From: Erythrobacter sp. WG
Lineage (GTDB): Bacteria; Pseudomonadota; Alphaproteobacteria; Sphingomonadales; Sphingomonadaceae
Assembly (NCBI RefSeq): GCF_026586795.1
Contig: NZ_JAPFGY010000014.1
Span: forward strand, 1-64,000
Direction: 5' to 3'
Length of the DNA stretch: 64,000 bases
Positions 20,139-28,421 of the stretch are shown here, piece after piece. How positions within the stretch are numbered: position 1 is the first letter of the stretch; each line of letters starts with the position of its first letter. The notes beneath the pieces are model-generated. The model did no database searches. It was given only the letters and a program-made list of their open reading frames with translations, and was not told where the DNA came from. The translations under genes were made by a program, and so were the position numbers.

Positions 20139-21185
20139 TTAGCGGATCACGACCCGGAAGTAGGCGGAACGGGTCTGGCCCGCCGCCACGTCGGAGAGCG
20201 AGCCGGTGATGCGGTCGCGCCCGCCGGTGCCGCCGCCGGCCGCGAAGGTGCCGCCGGCGGTGCCGTTGGTGCAGGCCGCGTCCCCGTTCAGCAGGATCCC
20301 GAAGGCCGAAAGGTAGGTGACATCCGCCGGCAGGTCGTCGAGGATGGCGACGTTGGTGGCGGTGGCGGCGCCGGCGGCGTTGGCGACGGTGATGCAGTAT
20401 TCGATCGTCGCGCCCGGGATCGCCTTGCGCCCGGCGCCCGTGCCGTTGACGGGATCGCTGATGATGCGGCTGGTCTTGGTGACGGTCAGGCTCGCGCCCG
20501 AGACCGTGTAGCGCCCCTGCGCCGAGAAGGCGCCGTCGTTCGCCGCATCGCTCACGCCCGCGCCGTCGAACAGCACGGTGTCGACCCCGGCGGTGTTGGC
20601 CCCGGCGGTTGCCTGGAGCCGAGCGCCGAGCGTGCCGGCGGTGCCCGCAGCGTGGGCCGCAGCGGTCAGCGCGACATCGAAGGTGTCGGCGTTGCGCGCG
20701 TTGATGCCGATGTCGGAGACGACCAGCACCGCCACCGTCGCGTCCTCGGCGACTTCGTCGAGGAAGGTGATCGGCCCGGCGGTCAGTTCGGCTGCATCGA
20801 GCTGGCGGTTGCCGTTGGTGTCGCGGAACACGCGGAAGTTGCCGATGTTGGCGGCGTTGCCGGTGCGCAGCGCGACCGTCAGGTTGAGGTCGGCGATGCT
20901 GTTCGAGGTGTTGGTCACGTCGAAGGCGAGCACGCGGTTGGTCTGGTTGGGCGCGACGGTGGTGTTGCCGACGCTGGTGACCGTAAGGTTGACGCGCTGG
21001 TCGACAGTGAAGGTGTCGCTCGCGGTCGCTGCGGACTGCGCCACACCGCTGACGTTGTAGTTGACGGTGACGGTGTTCTGGATGGTGTTGCCTGCCCTGG
21101 TCCCTGCGGCCATGGCAGGCGTGCTGGACATCGCGACGAGCGCAAGCGCGCTCACCGCCCCCAGCAGCTGCTTGGAGGTTCTCAT
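20139..21185 (-). CDS. Secreted DUF11-like protein, third gene of surface operon
   Basis: 348 residues. A signal peptide ends near TPAMAAG. The N-terminal module (AGNTIQNTVTVNYNVSG, then FTVDQRVNLTVTSVG) resembles that of the 331-residue protein. The C-terminal half contains LTVTKTSRIISDPVNGT and IPGATIEYCITVANAAG, a DUF11 pattern shared with the last gene of the operon. It is very rich in Ala, Thr, Asn and Val with only a few basic residues, as expected for a surface subunit, and two Cys residues occur near the C-terminus. It lies 24 bp upstream of the giant barrel gene, so they are almost certainly co-transcribed. No enzymatic motif is visible. Confidence 0.85.
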   Translation of the reverse strand: MRTSKQLLGAVSALALVAMSSTPAMAAGTRAGNTIQNTVTVNYNVSGVAQSAATASDTFTVDQRVNLTVTSVGNTTVAPNQTNRVLAFDVTNTSNSIADLNLTVALRTGNAANIGNFRVFRDTNGNRQLDAAELTAGPITFLDEVAEDATVAVLVVSDIGINARNADTFDVALTAAAHAAGTAGTLGARLQATAGANTAGVDTVLFDGAGVSDAANDGAFSAQGRYTVSGASLTVTKTSRIISDPVNGTGAGRKAIPGATIEYCITVANAAGAATATNVAILDDLPADVTYLSAFGILLNGDAACTNGTAGGTFAAGGGTGGRDRITGSLSDVAAGQTRSAYFRVVIR

Positions 21186-21259
21186 TGGTCTGGTCCTGAG
21201 TGTGTGTCCCGCGTCAGGACTGCCGCCCGCGGGACGTGGCGGTTATCTTCCGCTTTCGA

Positions 21260-21751
21260 TCAGCGGATGATGGCTGGATAGGTGACCCTGCCCGAGGCGC
21301 CCGGCGCGATCGTCGCGATCGTCCAGCGCACGTGGGTGACGTCGTCGTGGGTTGCGGGACGCATCGTGCCGTCCGGATTGGCGACGCTGAGCTTGGCGAG
21401 CACGCCCCAGGTCTTGCCGGCATCGACCGACACCTCGAGCGCGGGATCGGCATCGGGAGCGAGCCGCACGGCGCTGGGCAGCGGATTGGTGACCACGAAG
21501 TTCTTGACCGGCTGGGTGCCGTTGTTGGCATAGTCGGTGCCGAACATCAGCCGGTCGCCCGGCACGATGGTGTCCGGATCGGCGAGTTCGGTGCGCTGCT
21601 TGCCGTCCTTGTCGGTGACGGTCTTCACCACCTTGACGTCGCCCTTGAGGACGATCGGGCTGGGCGCGCCTTGCGCGGCAAGCGGCAGGACAGGTCCGGC
21701 GAGCGCCATGGCAGCAGCCAGGGCGAACATCATTTTGGGAAGCGATTTCAT
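21260..21751 (-). CDS. Small secreted protein of the DUF11 operon
   Basis: 163 residues with a clear signal peptide (MKSLPKMMFALAAAMALAGP, cut after AQG). The mature part is a single beta domain: VKVVKTVTDKDGKQRTEL, then DTIVPGDRLMFGTDYANNG, NFVVTNPLPSAVRL and HVRWTIATIAPGASGRVTY. This matches the general shape of one DUF11 repeat (a lysine-containing first strand, 'pGd...y.v...N.G', 'v.d.lP') and may be a minimal, single-domain subunit. It is the second gene of the operon, 38 bp after the first and 74 bp before the third. It could also be called a conserved repeat-domain protein; function unknown. Confidence 0.82.
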   Translation of the reverse strand: MKSLPKMMFALAAAMALAGPVLPLAAQGAPSPIVLKGDVKVVKTVTDKDGKQRTELADPDTIVPGDRLMFGTDYANNGTQPVKNFVVTNPLPSAVRLAPDADPALEVSVDAGKTWGVLAKLSVANPDGTMRPATHDDVTHVRWTIATIAPGASGRVTYPAIIR

Positions 21752-21789
21752 GATCTTTGCCCCTGTTTATCTGGTCTGTTCTGGTTCGA

Positions 21790-22785
21790 TCAGTCGATGA
21801 CGACGTTGAAGGAGACCGACCGGCGCGCACCTGCGGGCGCCGTGCCGAGATTTACAGTGACGCCGGACCCGCCCGAGACGGCGCCAGCATCGGCATCGGC
21901 CGCATCGCTGAGGGGATTGCCGTCGAGCCGGAGGCTGCCGGGGGCGTAGGTGGTGCCGGTCGGGATCGGGTCGGTGACGGTGAGGTTGCGGACCTCGCCG
22001 CTGCCGTCGACGCGGGCTTCGATGGTGAAGGTCGCGACCGTGCCCTTGACCGCGGAGGTGCCGCCGAAGGGATCGCGCAGGGTCACCGACTTGACGAGCT
22101 GCACCGTGGCCACGGCCGTGGTGAGCGCGCCGCGCGCCGTCGCCAGCGCGCTGGTCATCCCCGCGATCGCGTCGCCGCCGCCGGCACCGGCCTGGGCGAA
22201 GACCGTGCCCGGGGCGCCGCTGCCGGTGACGGCCTCGGCGGCAAGCGCGACGTCGCTGCGCTGCCCGTTGGCGACGGTCTGCGGCACGGTGACGAGCACG
22301 AAGACGGTGAGGCGCGCGTCGGGATCGAGCACCGGGGTGGTCTGCGGCGCGGTCAGGATCTGGTCGACGCCCTCGTCATAGACGCCGTTGTTGTTGCTAT
22401 CGATGGCGATGCCGCGCACCGTGGTGTCGAAATTGTTGCCCGAGACCGAAGGATTGGCGGTCAGGCGGAAGGCTTCGGGGCCGTTGCCCTGGTTGGTGAC
22501 CTCGAAGGTCAGCACCGCATTGCCCGGCGGCGCTGTCACCGGGCCGGAATCGCGCGAGGTCACGGTCACGTCGAGCAGCTCGTCGACGCGCACCGTCACC
22601 GTGTTCGAGGTGACGTTGCGGGAGCCGCCGGCCTCGTCGAAGCTGGCGTTGGCGGTGTTCTGGATCAGGGTCCCCGCGGTGACGCCGCCTGCCGCAGCCG
22701 GAGCCGATGCAAGGGCAAGGCCGCCGACGAAGGCGGGAGCGAGGATCGTGCTGAACGATGCGTAAAGGCGTGCGTGTGTTTTCAT
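21790..22785 (-). CDS. Secreted DUF11-like protein, first gene of surface operon
   Basis: 331 residues. A signal peptide ends near APAAAGG. The N-terminal module GTLIQNTANASFDEAGG plus VTSNTVTVRVDELLDVTV is recognisable in two other operon members. The C-terminal part has VQLVKSVTLRDPFGGT followed by a DUF11-like domain (NLTVTDPIPTGTTYAPGSL). It contains an EF-hand-like acidic loop, DSNNNGVYDEGVD (about residues 128-140), which could bind calcium. Being promoter-proximal and small, it is a good candidate for a major structural subunit. A CtrA-like direct repeat lies 24 bases upstream of its start codon. Confidence 0.83.
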   Translation of the reverse strand: MKTHARLYASFSTILAPAFVGGLALASAPAAAGGVTAGTLIQNTANASFDEAGGSRNVTSNTVTVRVDELLDVTVTSRDSGPVTAPPGNAVLTFEVTNQGNGPEAFRLTANPSVSGNNFDTTVRGIAIDSNNNGVYDEGVDQILTAPQTTPVLDPDARLTVFVLVTVPQTVANGQRSDVALAAEAVTGSGAPGTVFAQAGAGGGDAIAGMTSALATARGALTTAVATVQLVKSVTLRDPFGGTSAVKGTVATFTIEARVDGSGEVRNLTVTDPIPTGTTYAPGSLRLDGNPLSDAADADAGAVSGGSGVTVNLGTAPAGARRSVSFNVVID

Positions 22786-22808
22786 GCTCAGGAGATATAC
22801 GCAGGAAT

Positions 22809-22826
22809 GGTTAGCATTCGGTTAGC
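22809..22826 (-). promoter_or_regulatory. CtrA-like direct repeat upstream of the DUF11 operon
   Basis: On the minus strand the sequence is CTAACCGAATGCTAACC: two CTAACC half-sites 11 bases apart. The CtrA consensus of alphaproteobacteria is TTAA-N7-TTAA (often seen as TTAACC half-sites), so each half differs from consensus at one base. TATATC lies downstream as a possible -10 element, and the first ATG of the operon is 24 bases away. The divergent aminotransferase gene starts 97 bases to the right. Confidence 0.4.
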
Positions 22827-22922
22827 CACATCCTTTGACCGTATGTCTGCCTCGCTTCAGGGACGGACCGAGTGCCACCGGACCGTTGCCAGCGCGCGGG
22901 GTTGGCGGCAGGAGAGCGGGCG

Positions 22923-24089
22923 ATGAACCCGATCTACCGCGACATGGGCACCACCATCTTCGAGGCAACCTCGGCCCGTGCGCGGGCGCGGGGAGCGATC
23001 AACCTGGGGCAGGGCTTTCCCGACGGACCGCGCGCCGAGGCGGTGATCGCGGCGGCGGCGGCGGCCTTGCAGGAACGCTCCAACCAGTATCCGCCGATGG
23101 CCGGCCTGCCCGAACTGCGCGCGGCGGTGGCCGCGTGGTATGGGCGGCATCAGGGCCTTGCGCTCGCGCCGGAGGAGGTGACGGTCACATCGGGCGCGAC
23201 CGAGGCGCTGGCGGCGGCCCTGCTGGCGCTGGTCTGCCCCGGCGACGAGGTCATCATCTTCGAGCCCGCCTATGACGCCTACCGGCCGCTGATCGAACGC
23301 ACTGGCGGAGTGGTGAAGCCCGTTGCCCTGACGCTGCCCGAGGGGAGGATCGATCGCACCGCGCTGGCAGCGGCGCTCGGCCCGCGCACCCGGCTGCTGC
23401 TGCTCAACGATCCGCTCAATCCGCTCGGCACGCGGCTGCCCGAAAGCGATCTTGCGCATCTCGCCGAAGCCTGCACCGCGCACGATCTCACCGCGATCTG
23501 CGACGAGGTGTGGGAGGCGCTGGTCTATGACGGCGCGCGACACCGCTCGCTGATGGACTTCCCCGGGATGCGCGAGCGGACCGTGAAGATCGGGTCTGCG
23601 GGCAAGATCTTCGGCCTCACCGGCTGGAAGGTCGGCTGGATGTGCGCGGCCGCCCCGCTTGCGCAAGGGCTGGCGCGCGCGCACCAGTTCCTGACCTTCA
23701 CCACCCCGCCGAACCTGCAATGGGCGGTCGCCGAGGGGCTCGTGCGCGAGGACGGCTTCGTCGCCGAGGCGCGCGCCCAGCACCAGGCGGCACGCGATCA
23801 CCTGCGGGCGGGCCTTGCGGCGCTCGGCTTGGTGACCCTGCCGGCGGCGGCCACCTATTTCGTCACGCTCGACCTTGCGGCCTCCGGCGTGGCCCTGTCG
23901 GATCGGGAGTTCTGCGCGACGCTGATCGACGAGGCGGGGGTGGCGGCGATCCCGGTGTCGGCCTTCTGCGCCGCGCCGGGGCCTGGCCACCTCGTGCGCT
24001 TCTGCTTCGCCAAGGAGCGCGCGGTGCTCGACGAGGCGCTCGCGCGGCTTGCGGCGTGGCGCGCTGCGTTCGGCAGGTCGGAGCCCTGA
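22923..24089 (+). CDS. PLP-dependent aminotransferase, class I/II
   Basis: A 388-residue cytoplasmic fold-type I aminotransferase. Visible motifs are INLGQGFPDG near the N-terminus, NQYPPMAGLPELR, TSGATEAL (phosphate-binding loop region), the PLP-contacting NDPLNPLG, ICDEVWEALVY, the Schiff-base lysine Lys228 in GSAGKIFGLTGWKVGW, and the C-terminal arginine in LVRFCFAKE. The family includes kynurenine/glutamine and methionine aminotransferases (KAT/YbdL group), the likely best subgroup, but the substrate is not certain. The ATG at 22923 follows GGAGAGCGGG. The gene is divergent from the DUF11 operon and probably monocistronic. Confidence 0.9.
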   Translation: MNPIYRDMGTTIFEATSARARARGAINLGQGFPDGPRAEAVIAAAAAALQERSNQYPPMAGLPELRAAVAAWYGRHQGLALAPEEVTVTSGATEALAAALLALVCPGDEVIIFEPAYDAYRPLIERTGGVVKPVALTLPEGRIDRTALAAALGPRTRLLLLNDPLNPLGTRLPESDLAHLAEACTAHDLTAICDEVWEALVYDGARHRSLMDFPGMRERTVKIGSAGKIFGLTGWKVGWMCAAAPLAQGLARAHQFLTFTTPPNLQWAVAEGLVREDGFVAEARAQHQAARDHLRAGLAALGLVTLPAAATYFVTLDLAASGVALSDREFCATLIDEAGVAAIPVSAFCAAPGPGHLVRFCFAKERAVLDEALARLAAWRAAFGRSEP

Positions 24090-24174
24090 TCGCGCGCGGC
24101 ATAGCTTTTTGTTGGGACGCCGATGGCGCTTTGCATGGCGACGAGAGCGAAGCCGTCCTTAGCCTGCGCACCCT

Positions 24175-24672
24175 ATGGGGTATAGTCTGGCGACATCCGG
24201 AAACACCCGCGGCATCGTGCTGCGTGAGACCTTGATTTCGACGCTGCCGAATGCCGTCGTCTCGGCGGGCTTCGTGTGGCTGCTGTTCGGCGGCCAGTCC
24301 CGCATCCCACTATGGGGGATGGATGGGCTGGCCTTCGATCTGGTGCCGACGACCTTCATGCTCACGCTGATGACGACGATCGCGCTCACCTTGCTGCTGC
24401 GCAAGCGCCGCCGTGAGGGCGCGCTTGCGGATGGCGGGCCGCTGGTCGCACCGCTTCCGGTGCCGCGTCACCCTGTGCTGCGCGGGATCGTGTTCGGTGC
24501 GGCGCTGCTGATCCTGTTCGTGCCTGTCAGCGTCCTCGTCCTCGCCGCCGTCTGGCAAGGCGACTGGCCGTTTGCGCAGGTCCTGGCATTCAAGATCGCC
24601 TACGGGGTCGTGGTGGGCTGGGTGGCGACGCCGCTGGTCGTGCTCGCTGTGCTGCGAGAGCGGGCGCGGTAG
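24175..24672 (+). CDS. Small integral membrane protein, unknown
   Basis: 165 residues. There are two hydrophobic segments at about 20-38 and 60-76, a basic/acidic linker (KRRREGALAD), and two more at about 103-128 and 140-160. Four transmembrane helices are therefore likely. No family motif is recognised. The start ATG lies in CCCTATGGGG without a clear ribosome-binding site, so the exact N-terminus is uncertain. It is convergent with the next gene. Confidence 0.6.
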   Translation: MGYSLATSGNTRGIVLRETLISTLPNAVVSAGFVWLLFGGQSRIPLWGMDGLAFDLVPTTFMLTLMTTIALTLLLRKRRREGALADGGPLVAPLPVPRHPVLRGIVFGAALLILFVPVSVLVLAAVWQGDWPFAQVLAFKIAYGVVVGWVATPLVVLAVLRERAR

Positions 24673-24699
24673 CGACCGCGCGCCGCCCTGCCGCACGCT

Positions 24700-25011
24700 T
24701 CAGAAAACCCGGACCTCGCCGGCGGCGTTGTCGACGAGAATGTTGCAGGCGAGATATTCGACATCGGGCGCGTGCCCGGTCTTGGCTTTGATCATCGCGC
24801 TCGCGCGCGCGAAGAAGGCTTCGGCCGCTTCCCGGTCGGTCCACAGGTAGATGCTGGTGCCGGTGCCCGCATCGGCATCGATGTGGATCGCCTTGCGGAT
24901 CAGCGCCGGGGCGGCGGCCTGGTAGATCGGCAGCGTCTTCTCAATCTCGGCCATTGCCTCGGCTTGCGTTTCTCCGGGCGGAAGGCGGAAGCGCACTATC
25001 GTCGAGATCAT
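24700..25011 (-). CDS. Small protein, possible dimeric alpha-beta barrel (YdhR/ABM-like)
   Basis: 103 residues. It opens with a beta strand (MISTIVRFRLPPGET) and continues with an amphipathic helix, LPIYQAAAPALIRKAIHI, SIYLWTDREAAEAFF, and a final helix and strand. This order (strand-helix-strand-strand with 'yxW.s.eaa.af') is typical of small monooxygenase-like or stress-response dimeric ferredoxin-like barrels such as YdhR. No cofactor motif can be pointed to. It is divergent from the third TonB receptor, and the 283 bases between them contain no gene I can support. Confidence 0.6.
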   Translation of the reverse strand: MISTIVRFRLPPGETQAEAMAEIEKTLPIYQAAAPALIRKAIHIDADAGTGTSIYLWTDREAAEAFFARASAMIKAKTGHAPDVEYLACNILVDNAAGEVRVF

Positions 25012-25294
25012 CTTGCATCCTCGCTGTTCATGACGTCGCGCGATCCTGCGCCCGGACGCTTCGGCCGGGGAAGGGCAATTCTCCTGCGTGCCCCATAACT
25101 CCGGTGACGGGCCGCCGCCTTGCCGCGGAAGGGCAAGGGCAAGCGACCATGAAGCCTATTCATGGCTCTTGCGGCATTATTGATTGGCGGTGGGCTTCAA
25201 GCTTGGGGGAACCTTGGTGTCCGGTCACCCGACCGCCGCCTCGCCGGCGCGCGTCGGGATCGCGACCGGCAAGGCAACTTCGGGGGATACACGG

Positions 25295-27496
25295 ATGCTG
25301 CGCACCTCACTTTTCGTCACCAGCCTGATGGTCGGCACCTCCGCCTTCGCCCAGCAGGCGCCCGACCAGGCGCCGGAGGCCGACACGGCCAGTGCGCAGG
25401 GCAACGAGATCATCGTCACCGCCCAGAAGCGCGACCAGCGCCTGATCGACGTCCCGATCTCGATCATCGCCAAGAAAGGCGCCGAGCTTCAGAATGCCGG
25501 CCTCAACGACTTCAACGATATCGCAGCGCGCGTCCCCAACCTGTTCATCAACGACACGCCCGCCAACAAGCAGATCGTCATCCGCGGCATCGGCACCACC
25601 GGCAACAGCTTCTCCTTCGAGCAATCGGTCGCGCTTTTCGTCGACGGCATCTACGGCGGGCGCAACCGCCAGTACAACCAGCCCTTCCTCGATATCGAGC
25701 GGCTCGAGGTGCTGCGCGGGCCGCAGGGCGCGCTGTTCGGCCGCAACACCGGGGCAGGCGCGATCGCGATCACCACCGCGCGCCCCTCGCAGGAGGTGCT
25801 GGTCGATGCCTTCGCCGAATACGAGTTCCGCACCAACAGCGCCAATGCGACGGCGGTCGTCAACGGACCGATCACCGACACCCTGTCGATCCGCATCGCC
25901 GCCCGTTACGCCGAGGACAATGGCTGGCTGCGCAACACCAGGCTGAACCGGGTCGAGCCGCAGACCGACCAGTTCGTCGGGCGCGTGTCGCTGCTGTGGC
26001 AGCCGCGCGACAATGTCGATATCTTCGGCAAGCTTGAATATTCGCGGGTCGACCTTACCGGCTCGCCCTTCGAGTTTGTCGCCGGCGGCCAGCGTCCCGA
26101 CTACCGCAAGGACACCGACGACGCCTTCATCCCCGAGGGCGACAACGCCGAGGCGCTGAACGGCGTCCTGCAAATCGACGTCGGGCTCGGCAATCACACG
26201 CTGACCGCGATCACCGGCTATTCGGGCTACGACTTCGCGCAGGCCTTCAACATTCAGGGGCGCACGCCGACCCGGCTGGTGTCGGACAATGCCGAGACGT
26301 TCAACCAGTGGTCGCAGGAGATCAGGCTGCTGTCGCCCACCACGGGCGCCTTCGACTACGTGGTCGGCGCCTATTTCGAATGGAGCGAATCTCTCGTCAG
26401 GCGCGGCCAGACGTTCGATCTACCCGCCCCGCGCGTGCCCGACCGGATCATCCGCCGCCGCTTCGACCAGGAAACCACCGTGCTGTCCGCCTTCGCGCAG
26501 GCCAATTGGCGCTTCGCGGAGCAGTTCTCGCTCGGCGCCGGGCTGCGCTGGACGCGGATCGACAAGACCGGCGAGGTCGAGGGGACCACCACCAACTTCC
26601 TCCCCGGACCGCCCACCACCCCCAACCAGGTGATTCCGCTCAACCTGCTGAGGGGCGAAATCGACGAGAGCACCTTCGCGCCCTCGGCAGTGCTCAACTG
26701 GACGCCGAGCCGCGACGTGACCGCCTATGTCCGCTATGCGCGCGGCGAGAAAGGCGGGGCCTTCTCCGAATTCCAGAACGTGACGCCGCGCACCTTCTTC
26801 CTGCGGCCGGAAACCTCGGACCTGTTCGAAGTCGGCCTCAAGACGCAGTTCCCCGAGATCAGGGGCTTCTTCAACGTCATCGCCTACACCACCGATTACA
26901 AGGACCTGCAACGCTCCGCGCTCGACATCAACACCGCCGAGTTCATCACCTCCAATGCCGCGGGCGCCCGCACGCGGGGGGTCGAGATCGAAGGCGGCTT
27001 CTCTCCCGCCGAGGGCCTCACCCTGTCGGCAGCGGTCGCCTATCTCGATGCGAAGTACACCAGCTTCCGCAACGGGCCCTGCGCGGCCAGCAATCCGGCC
27101 TTCAACGCGCCCGGCTGCGTCGAGGATCGCAGCGGCTCGCGGCTCGAGAACGCGCCCGAGTGGAGCGGCAACATCGCCGTCGATTTCGACCGGCCGGTGA
27201 CCGAGCGGCTGCGGGCCTTCGCCAATGCCACGCTGAACTTCCAGTCGGACGTCAACTACCGCGAGTTCGCCAATCCGCTCGAGGTGCAGCCGGCCTTCTC
27301 CAAGACCGACATCCGCGCCGGCCTCGGCAGCGTGGGACGGGGATGGGAGGTGGCGCTGCTGGTGCGCAATCTCTTCGAGGAACGCACCTCCGCGCTGATC
27401 TTCCCGACCTTCCCGGTGGGCCTCGGACCCAACGACCGCGTCCACGTCCCCGATCCGCTGCGCAGCTTCACCCTTCAGGCAAGGGTTGCCTTCTAG
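25295..27496 (+). CDS. TonB-dependent outer-membrane receptor
   Basis: A 733-residue receptor with a signal peptide (MLRTSLFVTSLMVGTSAFAQ), TonB-box-like EIIVTAQKR at about 34-42, and a plug with DVPISI, ARVPNLFIN, IVIRGIGTTG and VLRGPQGALFGRNTGAGAI. The barrel ends SFTLQARVAF with a terminal aromatic. It belongs to the broad group of sphingomonad receptors resembling FyuA/pesticin-type siderophore and unknown-substrate receptors. An in-frame ORF extends 37 codons upstream, but the ATG at 25295 gives the only good signal peptide. It is followed 98 bases later by a MerR regulator, which may be unrelated. Confidence 0.92.
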   Translation: MLRTSLFVTSLMVGTSAFAQQAPDQAPEADTASAQGNEIIVTAQKRDQRLIDVPISIIAKKGAELQNAGLNDFNDIAARVPNLFINDTPANKQIVIRGIGTTGNSFSFEQSVALFVDGIYGGRNRQYNQPFLDIERLEVLRGPQGALFGRNTGAGAIAITTARPSQEVLVDAFAEYEFRTNSANATAVVNGPITDTLSIRIAARYAEDNGWLRNTRLNRVEPQTDQFVGRVSLLWQPRDNVDIFGKLEYSRVDLTGSPFEFVAGGQRPDYRKDTDDAFIPEGDNAEALNGVLQIDVGLGNHTLTAITGYSGYDFAQAFNIQGRTPTRLVSDNAETFNQWSQEIRLLSPTTGAFDYVVGAYFEWSESLVRRGQTFDLPAPRVPDRIIRRRFDQETTVLSAFAQANWRFAEQFSLGAGLRWTRIDKTGEVEGTTTNFLPGPPTTPNQVIPLNLLRGEIDESTFAPSAVLNWTPSRDVTAYVRYARGEKGGAFSEFQNVTPRTFFLRPETSDLFEVGLKTQFPEIRGFFNVIAYTTDYKDLQRSALDINTAEFITSNAAGARTRGVEIEGGFSPAEGLTLSAAVAYLDAKYTSFRNGPCAASNPAFNAPGCVEDRSGSRLENAPEWSGNIAVDFDRPVTERLRAFANATLNFQSDVNYREFANPLEVQPAFSKTDIRAGLGSVGRGWEVALLVRNLFEERTSALIFPTFPVGLGPNDRVHVPDPLRSFTLQARVAF

Positions 27497-27506
27497 GCGC
27501 TGCGCA

Positions 27507-27530
27507 GCCGCGCCGTATGCGCGGCGGGCC
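27507..27530 (+). terminator. Possible terminator after the third TonB receptor
   Basis: GCCGCGC (27507-27513), loop CGTAT, GCGCGGC (27519-27525), followed by GGGCCTTTCG. The 7-bp stem is perfect but the T-run is short, so termination may be weak or Rho-assisted. Confidence 0.45.
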
Positions 27531-27561
27531 TTTCGTCCGACGCCCGATAAGGGCTCTTGAA

Positions 27562-27578
27562 GTTGACCCTGCGTCAAC
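27562..27578. promoter_or_regulatory. Inverted repeat before the MerR gene
   Basis: A perfect inverted repeat GTTGAC-CCTGC-GTCAAC lies 16 bases upstream of the merR-family start codon. The left arm contains TTGACC, which can double as a -35 hexamer. MerR-family proteins bind palindromes between -35 and -10 elements and autoregulate, so this is a candidate operator. A matching -10 at the usual 19-base spacing is not evident. Confidence 0.4.
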
Positions 27579-27593
27579 CGCTACACCGGGGGC

Positions 27594-28418
27594 ATGAATG
27601 ATTCGTTCCCCATCGATGAAGTCGTCCGCCGGACGGGCCTGACCTCGCGCGCCTTGCGGTTCTACGAGGCGCGCGGGCTCATCACGCCGCTGCGCACAGG
27701 GGCGGGGCGGCGCTGGTTCGGGCCCGAGGAGCTCGAACGGATCCAGCGCATCGTCGCCCTGAAGAAGGCAGGGCTGAGCCTCGGCGACATCAAGCGCCTT
27801 TTCGATCGCAAGCCGATCGACCTGGCCGCCCTGCTGGGTGCGCAGCGCAGGCGCCTCGCCGAACAGGCCGAGGAGATCGCCGATGCCATCGGCCTCATCG
27901 ATACCGCATTGTCCCGCATCGGCCGAGGCGAGCCGCTCGATGCCGCGACGCTCTGCTCGCTCATTCGTGACGGAGAGAAACTCATGACCGACCAGACCAG
28001 GGCCTGGCAGGAGGTGGCGGACCAATACTACACCCCCGAAGAGCAGGCCGAATGGCGCGAGCGCATGGCCGATGCGCCCGAGTTCAGCCAGGAGGCCTAT
28101 CTGGAACATTGGCGCGAACTCAGCGCCCGGATCGAGGCGGCGCTGCCCCTCGAGCCGGACAGCGAGGCCGCGCTCGGCTTCGTGCGTGAGTGGTTCGCGC
28201 TGCTCGAACCCTTCAGCCGCAACGCCACCCCCGCGATGTGGGAAGGCACCGGCCGGATGTATGCGGACATGGCCCGCTGGGAAGGCAAGGTCGATCCGGG
28301 TTTCAGCAGCCGGGTGTGGGAGTTCATCACGGCCGCGACCCGGGCCGCGATGGTGCGGGGCGAGGACATCGGGCCCTTGCCGGCATGGTTTGCGGGCCCC
28401 GCCAGGCAGGAGGGCTGA
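27594..28418 (+). CDS. MerR-family regulator with TipAS-like effector domain
   Basis: 274 residues. The N-terminal MerR winged helix (about 5-75) has the typical SRALRFYEARGLITPLRT and LERIQRIVALKKAGLSLGDI. A coiled-coil dimerisation helix (about 80-120) is followed by a C-terminal helical domain (about 130-260; DQYYTPEEQAEW, GFVREWFALLEPF) resembling TipAS, which binds thiopeptides and other compounds. It starts the operon regulator-hydrolase-SMR exporter, with 3 bases to the next gene. That arrangement suggests sensing of an amphipathic or antibiotic compound and control of its modification and efflux. Confidence 0.85.
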   Translation: MNDSFPIDEVVRRTGLTSRALRFYEARGLITPLRTGAGRRWFGPEELERIQRIVALKKAGLSLGDIKRLFDRKPIDLAALLGAQRRRLAEQAEEIADAIGLIDTALSRIGRGEPLDAATLCSLIRDGEKLMTDQTRAWQEVADQYYTPEEQAEWRERMADAPEFSQEAYLEHWRELSARIEAALPLEPDSEAALGFVREWFALLEPFSRNATPAMWEGTGRMYADMARWEGKVDPGFSSRVWEFITAATRAAMVRGEDIGPLPAWFAGPARQEG

Positions 28419-28421
28419 GCG

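Noticed and set aside
15297..21281. A plus-strand open frame of nearly 2000 codons antisense to the DUF11 operon
   Set aside because: Its translation is low-complexity Arg/Gly/Ala/Asp-rich with no domain, no ribosome-binding site and no signal, as expected from the mirror of GC-rich codons. The minus-strand genes have signal peptides and families.
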